11,796 bases of DNA from assembly GCA_031284385.1 (NCBI GenBank), contig JAISZZ010000085.1:1-11796 (forward strand), in the 5' to 3' direction. This DNA is from Treponema sp. Lineage in GTDB: Bacteria > Spirochaetota > Spirochaetia > Treponematales > Breznakiellaceae. The position numbers and the translations under genes are program-made. Shown here piece after piece: positions 5,981-11,796 of this stretch. Position 1 is the stretch's first letter; every line of letters begins with the position of its first letter. A model generated the notes under the pieces. That model was not told where the DNA came from and made no database searches. It saw nothing but the letters and a program-made list of their open reading frames with translations.

Positions 5981-6864
5981 AAAAAAAAAATAATGACCAC
6001 GCCTCACGACAAACCGGAGAAAGTGACGGGGATGATGGTGTAAAGTCTTTTTTCAGCACTTATTCCGCGATGGCGGCGGCAGTGCCCCAAATTATCAGTG
6101 TTTGTGACTCAACAAAAACAGATCCCCTCAAGATTTTTACGCTGGTCAACATGGATCCCGTGTTGACCAGCCTAACATACTCCCTGTATAAAGATTTTTC
6201 CCATGAAGATGGGCAGGAATTTATTGGCATTCCCCAAATATTCATTAAATTGAATATAAATACGGTAAAAAATACCATCGTAAACGCGGCTAAACGCTCA
6301 GTATTGCGGAGGAACACGGACAACAACGCATTGGCGGCGCAGCGTGCGTACTTGCGGCGATCATTTGCCGCCGCTACAGTTTCTATGCTGATAGCGAAAA
6401 AGCGCGGCGTAAAGACCCGCGACCTTCAAAAGTATTATTGCGCCGGACTAATGCACGGCATCGGAGGCTTCATTCTCTCACGTGGTGGAAATGAGGCGGA
6501 TTATTTGCGTTCCCGCAACATTACGCGGGAGCAGGCGGGGCGGATTGCCGCCGAACACTGGGGTATTCCGCCGGTTATTTCTGATGTTATAGCCTTCCAT
6601 GATAATTATGTAAATTACACGGGTGGTCACGGCGATGTTGTGCGAAATACGGCTATGGCCGTTTTTTTTATTGATAATGACGCGGAGATGGCGGCGGCAG
6701 TTGAAAAAAGCCTTCCTACACCAAAACGTGGACTTACAGGCGCGATACCGGAAGATCTCTTAAAACAGCTTGAGCTGGACAAAGACGCTTTTACCGGAAT
6801 ACCGGAAATTTTCATGGCCGAATTGGAAAAAGTGGAAACTTTCATGGGCGTGGGGGTGAAATAG
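5977..6864 (+). CDS. HDOD domain protein, probable signalling or scaffold function
   Basis: A 295-residue cytoplasmic protein without signal peptide. Residues about 30-225 match the HDOD fold: AVPQIISVCDS, a TDPLKIFTLVNMDPVLTSLTYSLY segment, a LNINTVKNTIVNAA helix, AGLMHGIGGFILS and AAEHWGIPPVISDVIAFHDN. The HD pair of true phosphohydrolases is H160-G161 here, so metal-dependent hydrolysis is unlikely, as in most HDOD proteins, which act as regulatory scaffolds. The tail (about 230-295) has no recognised domain. Translation starts at ATG 5977, overlapping the previous stop, with AGGGTG a few bases upstream as ribosome site. The codons after the start fall in a run of eleven A. It sits directly before a metallo-beta-lactamase-fold gene, which suggests a shared regulatory step. 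Confidence 0.85.
   Translation: MKKKNNDHASRQTGESDGDDGVKSFFSTYSAMAAAVPQIISVCDSTKTDPLKIFTLVNMDPVLTSLTYSLYKDFSHEDGQEFIGIPQIFIKLNINTVKNTIVNAAKRSVLRRNTDNNALAAQRAYLRRSFAAATVSMLIAKKRGVKTRDLQKYYCAGLMHGIGGFILSRGGNEADYLRSRNITREQAGRIAAEHWGIPPVISDVIAFHDNYVNYTGGHGDVVRNTAMAVFFIDNDAEMAAAVEKSLPTPKRGLTGAIPEDLLKQLELDKDAFTGIPEIFMAELEKVETFMGVGVK
5980..5990 (+). repeat. Run of eleven A directly after the HDOD start codon
   Basis: ATG 5977-5979 is followed by eleven A residues, the longest homopolymer noticed in the window. Loss of one A gives a frame that stops after about 22 codons, so slippage here would switch the HDOD gene off and could disturb the coupled genes downstream. Confidence 0.85.
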
Positions 6865-7769
6865 TGCTTCAGATTTGTTTTTGGGGGGCGCGCGGTTCTA
6901 TAACTTCCCCGGGCACAGATACGAGCGAATTTGGGGGTAATACCACTTGTTTAGAAATACGTGCTGATGATAGACTTGTAATTGTGGATTTTGGGAGTGG
7001 GGTACGGGCTTTAGGTGATTACATGACGGCAAATGTTTATAAAAACGGTCCGGTAAAGACCGATATATTCTTGACTCACACCCATTTGGACCATATTATT
7101 GGTTTTCCCATGTTTGTGCCGTTTTTTGATTCAAAAAACGAGTTTCACATATATGGGCCAAAATTACCCGAAGGCGGTTACATACAAGACGTGCTGAACC
7201 TTATTACCTCTTACCAGTTTTGGCCGGTACGCCTTTGTGAATTTTCGGCAAAATTAATCTTCGATACCATACTGGAATCTACGATTGATTTAGGCGGCGG
7301 GCTTGAGGTGATAAGCACGATGCTGAATCACCCCGTGATTACTCTGGGCTACCGTTTCAACTACAAAGGGAAGTCCATCGTGATAATGACCGACCATGAA
7401 CCCTTCTATAATATATTCGGCGACAAGGATAACCCGCTTTACTCTGAGACGGCGGATTACGAGGGAGAAGAAACTGCCATCAAAGAAAAGAAAAAAATAT
7501 CGGACTTCGCCGACGGCGCGGATATTTTGATATACGACAGCCCTTACAATGAATCAGAGTACCTAGACGGCCACCAAGGATGGGGGCATTCTTTTTATGA
7601 AGGCGCTGTAAAACTCGCTATCACGGCAAAAGTGAAAAAACTTGTTTTTTTTCACCACGAGCCATCAAAAAGCGATAAAGATTTGCGTGATACCGAGATG
7701 CTATATTCTAAAAAAGTCTCGAATCTGGAAATCGTTATGGCAAAAGAAAAATCGGTTCTAACGGCGTAA
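6864..7769 (+). CDS. Metallo-beta-lactamase-fold hydrolase, PhnP/phosphodiesterase-like group
   Basis: A 301-residue cytoplasmic metal-dependent hydrolase. The opening FWGARGSITSPG, then FGGNTTCLEI and DFGSGVRALG, is typical of the MBL subfamily that includes phosphodiesterase-like enzymes. Metal ligands are visible: THTHLDH (H72, H74, D76, H77), a histidine in MLNHPVITLGYRF, the aspartate of IMTDHEP and the last histidine in FFHHEP. The DILIYDSPYNESEY and GWGHSFYEGAVKLA stretches are also characteristic. The substrate cannot be read from sequence; a cyclic nucleotide or phosphoester is a guess from the family. Start is GTG 6864, one base overlapping the preceding TAG, with GGGGGTGA as a good ribosome site, the strongest in the unit. 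Confidence 0.88.
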   Translation: MLQICFWGARGSITSPGTDTSEFGGNTTCLEIRADDRLVIVDFGSGVRALGDYMTANVYKNGPVKTDIFLTHTHLDHIIGFPMFVPFFDSKNEFHIYGPKLPEGGYIQDVLNLITSYQFWPVRLCEFSAKLIFDTILESTIDLGGGLEVISTMLNHPVITLGYRFNYKGKSIVIMTDHEPFYNIFGDKDNPLYSETADYEGEETAIKEKKKISDFADGADILIYDSPYNESEYLDGHQGWGHSFYEGAVKLAITAKVKKLVFFHHEPSKSDKDLRDTEMLYSKKVSNLEIVMAKEKSVLTA

Positions 7770-8774
7770 ATGGAGTTCACTGTGTTTGAATATGACCGCG
7801 TATGGTTGAAAAATATAATTCGTATTTCTCTTGTTTTTTGTGTTTTTGTCTATTTCCCGTTCAGTGCCGCGAATTTCTGCCGTTTTATAAATAAAACGGC
7901 AGGCGAGATAATGATGAACGCCGCCGGTGAAGGTTTAGGCGGCATGGTTTATTCCGAAAAAGAAATTGAAAAGATATTGGATGCAAATTCGGAGTACAGT
8001 GCTCAATATCTCGAAGGTATCCCCGAACCGGAAGAATTTTCTATGCCGCAGATGTTGATATATTCATCGTACACTGTCCAATCCGGCGATATGATTGGCC
8101 TGATTTCGTCCACGTTTGGATTGAATCAGGATACCCTCATTTCTGTAAACAATATTTCAAACACACGCTCCATTCCGGTCGGTAAAAAACTTTTAATTCC
8201 CAATCAAGACGGTATAATGCACCAGGTTTCGCGGGATGAAACGCTGTTCAGTGTCGCCGAAAAATATGACGTGCCGATTACCACGATTGTAACGGCCAAC
8301 GAATTGTTTTCAGAAAAAATAAATGTTGGTTCCACCGTCTTTATTCCAAATGCAAAACTGGATTCAGAAAAATTGCAGGAAATAAACGGCGACCTGTTTA
8401 TCTGGCCGGTGCGCGGACGCATCACTTCGCCTTATGGTTACCGCTACAATCCGATAACCGCCCAGAGAGGTTTTCACGCCGGTATCGACATAAGCGCAAA
8501 CACGGGCGTACCCATAAAAGCGGCTATGGCAGGCAGAGTAACATGGGCTGGTTATAACGATATTTTTGGTAAGTTTGTCGTAATTTCACATCATTCAAAC
8601 TACCGCACCCTTTATGGACATATGAGCGTGATACGAACCGAAGCCGGCGCTTATGTCAGAACGGGGCAGATAATAGGCGATGTCGGCAATACCGGCCAAA
8701 GCACCGGCTCACACCTACACTTTCAGGTCTACAAAAAGGGCGTAACGGTAAACCCGCGTCTGTTGGTACACTAA
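7770..8774 (+). CDS. Membrane-anchored LysM-LysM-M23 murein endopeptidase
   Basis: A 334-residue envelope protein. Residues about 16-36 (IIRISLVFCVFVYFPFSAAN) form an N-terminal membrane anchor or uncleaved signal. Two LysM peptidoglycan-binding modules follow at about 101-144 (YTVQSGDMIGLIS, ending VGKKLLIPN) and 150-194 (MHQVSRDETLFSVAEKY, ending VGSTVFIPN). The M23 (LytM-type) zinc peptidase occupies about 211-334, with H236 and D240 (FHAGIDIS), H284 (YGHMS), and H315 and H317 (SHLHF), a full set of zinc and catalytic residues. It should cut peptide cross-links of peptidoglycan during growth or division. Its ATG follows the preceding stop with no gap. It closes the five-gene unit; the next gene is convergent. 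Confidence 0.93.
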   Translation: MEFTVFEYDRVWLKNIIRISLVFCVFVYFPFSAANFCRFINKTAGEIMMNAAGEGLGGMVYSEKEIEKILDANSEYSAQYLEGIPEPEEFSMPQMLIYSSYTVQSGDMIGLISSTFGLNQDTLISVNNISNTRSIPVGKKLLIPNQDGIMHQVSRDETLFSVAEKYDVPITTIVTANELFSEKINVGSTVFIPNAKLDSEKLQEINGDLFIWPVRGRITSPYGYRYNPITAQRGFHAGIDISANTGVPIKAAMAGRVTWAGYNDIFGKFVVISHHSNYRTLYGHMSVIRTEAGAYVRTGQIIGDVGNTGQSTGSHLHFQVYKKGVTVNPRLLVH

Positions 8775-8803
8775 CATACAGGGCAGGCAGAGCCGGCAAA
8801 TTG

Positions 8804-8877
8804 CTAAGGAAGCACTGATTTATGCGAATGTCAACGAAGTTGACACATTTGCGTAATGAAATGAGCTTGCTCCTTAG
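8804..8877. repeat. Cruciform repeat element, copy 1
   Basis: The outer stem CTAAGGA (8804-8810) with TCCTTAG (8871-8877) is extended by AGC/GCT after a 3-base bulge. The inner hairpin is TGTCAAC (8829-8835), GAA, GTTGACA (8839-8845), continued across a 2-base bulge by GCGAA (8824-8828) with TTTGC (8848-8852, one G-T pair). It lies between convergent genes and has no U-run, so it is not a standard terminator. Its ends resemble those of copy 2. Confidence 0.75.
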
Positions 8878-8952
8878 GGCAATGCTGATGCGCCAGCATA
8901 GCTGGCGAGCCAACTTTGTTGGCGCGGCGTCAAGTTAATCCGCATTGCCCTA
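8875..8952. repeat. Cruciform repeat element, copy 2, with two internal hairpins
   Basis: The outer stem TAGGGCAATGC (8875-8885) with GCATTGCCCTA (8942-8952) is a perfect 11-bp match. Inside are two perfect hairpins with 3-base loops: CGCCAGC, ATA, GCTGGCG (8891-8907) and GCCAAC, TTT, GTTGGC (8909-8923). It shares the bases TAG with the end of copy 1, so the two outer stems compete or stack. It ends six bases before the stop of the minus-strand gene and may limit read-through from both sides. Confidence 0.8.
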
Positions 8953-8958
8953 GGCGGC

Positions 8959-10272
8959 TTAAATGGTTTCCAGCAGCAGAAAATTCCGCAAAGAAATATA
9001 GTAGATAACGCCGTCCGGTTCACGCTCAAATGAAGCGTCCGCGTCAAGGAATATTACATACTTTTTCTTTGCGGCAAACACTTCATCATCGTTAAAAAAT
9101 TTAAGCCCTTCTATTTTTTCTTCCAACATATTCGCGTCTGTATTTTTGTCAACCGTCTGCAAAAGAACAAAAGCATCGCCCCGTTTAGCCACAAAATCCA
9201 CGCTTTTATCGCCGAATTTTCCGGTATAAACTGTATATTCCCGGCGTTCCAAATCCTGCATTAAAATATTTTTAAGTATTCCGGTAACAGAGCTGTCGCG
9301 TATCCCTATAACCGTATTCAACAATGCGTGGTCGCCAATAAAGAATTTTGCGTTTGTCCGCAGAATTTTACCGGTCGAAAGATTGCAGCAAAATACTTTT
9401 TTTATAATAAAAGCGTTTTCAAGCGCCTTGATGTATGGCACTACAAGGCTTAGATTTTTTTTATGGCGGCTTTTTTTCAACCCCTCAACTATATTTCGTG
9501 TCGAATTTTCATTTCCAATGTTACAAAAAATATTATTTATGATTTGTTCCAGCAATTCCAGATTACGAATTTTCGAACGCCTTATAACATCATTCAGCAG
9601 TATTGACGAGTATATCCCGTTAAGACGCACCGCGATAGTTTTTATGTCTTCTTCAGTAATACATGACAGGCCGGTATAAGAATCGTATAAACCGGTATAA
9701 ACTGCGGGAAAACCACCATAACGCATATAATTGTCAAAGTGGTCGGTTTCCGAATTCTTTATCGCTATAGCCCTATTCAGCAAACCGCCCCCCGCTTTAA
9801 CTTCGGGCGCAAAAAAATGCATATACTCGGAAAATGAGAACGGCTTAAAATTTATCAGTATCTGTTTTTTTTCCCGCGCCGCCGCTTTAGCGGGCTTTTT
9901 TAGCAGAACAGCCGCATCGGATATAGAAACGTATATATCGAAATTACCCTGTTGAAGCAGCGCATTTACCAGTTTTTCCCAGCCCGAAACCCGCTGAATC
10001 TCATCAAAAAATATGTAGTATTTGCCGCTTTTGCCGGTTTTTTGGCCGATAAAAGCCTCGACTTCGCGCACCGTACGCGGAACGCCGAAAATCGGGCTTT
10101 CAAAATTCAGATGAACTATATGCTCATCGTCAATCCCCGACAGCTTTAACTCGGAAATAAACTGATAAAACAGGAATGATTTACCGCCATGCCGTATTCC
10201 CGCAATCAATTTTACGCGCGGCTCATTACCCGCATCTTTTATTTTGTCTAAATAAGCGGTACGCTCAAGCAT
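8959..10272 (-). CDS. AAA ATPase with DUF4143-type C-terminal region
   Basis: A 437-residue protein of the large, poorly understood AAA_14/DUF4143 ATPase family. Walker A is AGIRHGGKS (G25 to S32) and Walker B is YYIFFDEIQRV (D90, E91). The middle region has a MRYGGFPAVY motif and a helical segment resembling the usual VVPYIKALENAFII. The C-terminus (ERREYTVYTGK, KSVDFVAKRGD, LLQTV; E342, D359, Q372) looks like a remote PD-(D/E)XK nuclease-type fold. The sensor segment, normally TGS followed by a conserved GR, reads SISDAAVL and AAAREKK, so ATP hydrolysis may be impaired. ATG 10272 is preferred because family members open with an M-x-R-x-x-Y-L-type start; a TTG 14 codons earlier (10312-10314) is possible. 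It lies 51 bases after purA on the same strand and may be cotranscribed with it. Confidence 0.8.
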   Translation of the reverse strand: MLERTAYLDKIKDAGNEPRVKLIAGIRHGGKSFLFYQFISELKLSGIDDEHIVHLNFESPIFGVPRTVREVEAFIGQKTGKSGKYYIFFDEIQRVSGWEKLVNALLQQGNFDIYVSISDAAVLLKKPAKAAAREKKQILINFKPFSFSEYMHFFAPEVKAGGGLLNRAIAIKNSETDHFDNYMRYGGFPAVYTGLYDSYTGLSCITEEDIKTIAVRLNGIYSSILLNDVIRRSKIRNLELLEQIINNIFCNIGNENSTRNIVEGLKKSRHKKNLSLVVPYIKALENAFIIKKVFCCNLSTGKILRTNAKFFIGDHALLNTVIGIRDSSVTGILKNILMQDLERREYTVYTGKFGDKSVDFVAKRGDAFVLLQTVDKNTDANMLEEKIEGLKFFNDDEVFAAKKKYVIFLDADASFEREPDGVIYYISLRNFLLLETI

Positions 10273-10323
10273 ACAGGAATTATAAAAGAAAACCCGCCGG
10301 ATTTCAAGCCGCAAATTTTAACG

Positions 10324-11565
10324 TTACCAAATATCATCGCGCACTATAGTTTGCGTCCTGTCATATCCAACCGACACTATGCCTACGCTTGTTTCGCAAT
10401 ACTCCTCAATGAAAGCGATATAATCCCGCGCCTCTTTTGGCAATTCACCGAAAGAGGTGCTCTCTAGGGCAGTGGAGACAGTTATATCCTTTTTCCAGCC
10501 CTTAAATGTCTTTAGCACAGGGCGGGCATTGTTAAGCGCCGGTATCGATGCCGGAAAATCTTCCAGAATTTTACCGTCTATTTCATAGCCCACACAGGCT
10601 TTTATCTCGTCCAGAGAATTGTATACGTCAAGATGCGTCATCACAAGAGAATCTATCGAGTTACAGCGGCAGGCGTAACGCAGCGCCACAAGATCCAAAT
10701 AACCGCAGCGGCGCGGGCGACCTGTTGTAACCCCGTACTCGCGGCCTGTTTCACGTATAAAACGGCAAAGCCCATCTTCCACGTTGTCCTTGCCGTTAAA
10801 TTCACTTGGAAATGGGCCGTATCCCACCCTTGTCGAGTAAGCCTTGAATACTCCCAGTATTTTATCGAGGGAACGGATGCCTATACATCCGCCTATCGCC
10901 GCCCCCGCGGCGCAGGACATTCCGCTTGAAACGTACGGGTATGTTCCCAAATCAAGGTCAAGAAGCGCCCCCTGCGCCCCCTCAAACAGTATGTTGGCGT
11001 TTTTATGTTTAAACAGGTATGCGGAAAGGTCTATCGCCATTGCGGAAAGCCGCTCCTTGTGCCGCTCAAGAAAGGCTCTGTCAGTTTCAGAAAGCTCTTC
11101 CAATTTTTCATCCCACGCAAGGTCGGCAATGCGTATGCCATCCCGCTCGCTCTTCATGGCGTATGTAACCCCTACGCCGCGTCCCGTAGTCCCTATCGGT
11201 TTAGCTCGCGCCGCATCCCGCTCCTTATCAATCTCAATGTAGCGCGGCAGTACGATGTGGGCGCGGTCCGAAACAAACAAACGCCCTTCTGTTTCAACGC
11301 CGCGGCTTTTAAGCATCTCGATTTCTTTGAACAGTGCTTCAGGGTCTATAACCATCCCCGCGCCCAAAATTACGGTTTTATTTTTGTAAAGCGCCCCCGA
11401 CGGAATCAGGTGAAGCGCGTACTGCTCCCCGCCGGCCACAATCGTATGACCAGCATTAGCGCCGCCTGAAAAACGAACAACAATATCAGCTTCTCCGGCA
11501 AGATAATCAACAATTTTACCTTTACCCTCGTCCCCCCACTGCGCGCCAATAATAACAACATTCAT
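10324..11565 (-). CDS. purA: Adenylosuccinate synthetase
   Basis: This enzyme makes adenylosuccinate from IMP and aspartate using GTP, the first committed step to AMP. The 413 residues carry the hallmark GAQWGDEGKGK with catalytic D12, the GGANAGHT loop with H40, GTTGRGVGVTYAMKSERDGIR for IMP, FEGAQG, YSTRVGYGPFPSE and TGRPRRCGYLDLVALRY. Compared with E. coli PurA it lacks about 24 residues before FEGAQG. Two conserved sites differ: the guanine-contact motif TKLD reads THLD, and the SSNTTAGG stretch after YPYV reads SSGMSCAAG. The catalytic aspartate is kept, so it is a PurA rather than the phage PurZ type. Start ATG 11563-11565 has only AAAGG very close upstream. Confidence 0.95.
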   Translation of the reverse strand: MNVVIIGAQWGDEGKGKIVDYLAGEADIVVRFSGGANAGHTIVAGGEQYALHLIPSGALYKNKTVILGAGMVIDPEALFKEIEMLKSRGVETEGRLFVSDRAHIVLPRYIEIDKERDAARAKPIGTTGRGVGVTYAMKSERDGIRIADLAWDEKLEELSETDRAFLERHKERLSAMAIDLSAYLFKHKNANILFEGAQGALLDLDLGTYPYVSSGMSCAAGAAIGGCIGIRSLDKILGVFKAYSTRVGYGPFPSEFNGKDNVEDGLCRFIRETGREYGVTTGRPRRCGYLDLVALRYACRCNSIDSLVMTHLDVYNSLDEIKACVGYEIDGKILEDFPASIPALNNARPVLKTFKGWKKDITVSTALESTSFGELPKEARDYIAFIEEYCETSVGIVSVGYDRTQTIVRDDIW

Positions 11566-11571
11566 GCCTTT

Positions 11572-11600
11572 AGTGTAGCGTTTATCCCGTTATGGCGCAA
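11572..11600 (-). promoter_or_regulatory. Candidate purA promoter very close to the start codon
   Basis: On the minus strand TTGCGC (11600-11595) and TACACT (11577-11572) lie 17 bases apart, matching -35 at three and -10 at four positions. Only six bases separate the -10 box from the purA ATG, so a transcript from it would be nearly leaderless. The match is modest. Confidence 0.3.
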
Positions 11601-11796
11601 GCTGCCGCATTGCCGGCCCAGGAATTCAAAGTATCACCCATCTGGTTCATCTCCCCAGACGAAAAGGATAAAGGCGTACCAGTTTTCATGGAGAAAACAA
11701 CTGAATATTTATCTCAGCGCACTAAAGAAATTGTCCTGATGTCAAAGGCGCTTTTCACTATGCCGGCTATCCGGCAGCGCTCATTGTGCCCATGCC
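11592..11796 (+). CDS. Unrecognised protein, 3'-truncated by the window end
   Basis: An open frame starts at ATG 11592 and runs off the window without a stop (68 full codons). It diverges from purA with 26 bases between the two start codons. The sequence is protein-like: PIWFISPDEKDKGVPVFMEK is followed by a charged helix and SKALFTMPAIRQRS. No signal peptide or known motif is visible, and I do not recognise the family. The ribosome site before ATG 11592 is poor; the in-frame ATG at residue 33 is an alternative. Frame length and amino-acid texture support a real gene, but a chance frame of this size cannot be excluded. Confidence 0.45.
   Translation, partial: MAQAAALPAQEFKVSPIWFISPDEKDKGVPVFMEKTTEYLSQRTKEIVLMSKALFTMPAIRQRSLCPC

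Noticed and set aside
6662..6669. Eight-T run as a phase-variation tract (similar run at 7645-7652)
   Set aside because: Both runs sit inside intact, well-conserved coding sequence. They show that runs of eight are background here.
8804..8952. CRISPR array
   Set aside because: The repeats are palindromic hairpins of unequal spacing with no regular spacers and no cas genes.
10273..10314. Longer start (TTG 10314) for the AAA ATPase
   Set aside because: The extra 14 residues do not resemble the family's opening, TTG is a weak start, and no ribosome site precedes it.
11005..11469. 154-residue open frame on the plus strand
   Set aside because: Antisense to purA, with low-complexity texture and no recognisable motif.
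10324..11565. PurZ-type 2-aminoadenylosuccinate synthetase instead of PurA
   Set aside because: The catalytic aspartate of WGDEGKG and the GHT loop are intact, as in PurA.

Overview
The window looks like chromosomal DNA from a spirochaete, most probably a Treponema of the gut type. This is an inference from gene content: an NtrC-type sigma-54 activator, a secreted LPP20-like protein, an HDOD protein, a LysM/M23 murein hydrolase and a DUF4143-type ATPase. Moderate GC, many A/T homopolymers and weak Shine-Dalgarno sites are compatible with it. No rRNA, tRNA or marker gene fixes the taxonomy.

Layout. (1) 1-1464: the right end of a type I restriction-modification locus, with the last residues of a probable HsdM and an HsdS-like specificity subunit broken by two frameshifts. 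Its target-recognition domains are AT-rich against GC-richer conserved blocks. (2) 1465-1846: non-coding, with three tandem 9-bp units, small inverted repeats and a candidate promoter. (3) 1847-3250: a complete sigma-54-dependent response regulator with no adjacent kinase. (4) 3251-3443: non-coding, with a 10-bp hairpin shaped as a minus-strand terminator, 11-bp direct repeats and a perfect TATAAT inside an inverted repeat. (5) 3444-8774: five plus-strand genes joined by 4-, 4-, 1- and 0-base junctions: secreted LPP20-like protein, secreted LamG-like/FN3 protein, HDOD protein, metallo-beta-lactamase-fold hydrolase, and membrane-anchored LysM-LysM-M23 endopeptidase. (6) 8775-8958: convergent intergenic DNA with two tandem, related cruciform elements whose three small hairpins share a covarying consensus. 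(7) 8959-10272 (minus): AAA/DUF4143 ATPase. (8) 10324-11565 (minus): purA. (9) 11592 to the end: a divergent, truncated, unrecognised reading frame.

The five-gene unit is the functional centre. Its order pairs two exported proteins and a murein hydrolase with two cytoplasmic, signalling-type proteins, which suggests a cell-envelope task under nucleotide or phospho-regulation. That link is inference. The most unusual DNA is the tandem cruciform repeat at 8804-8952.
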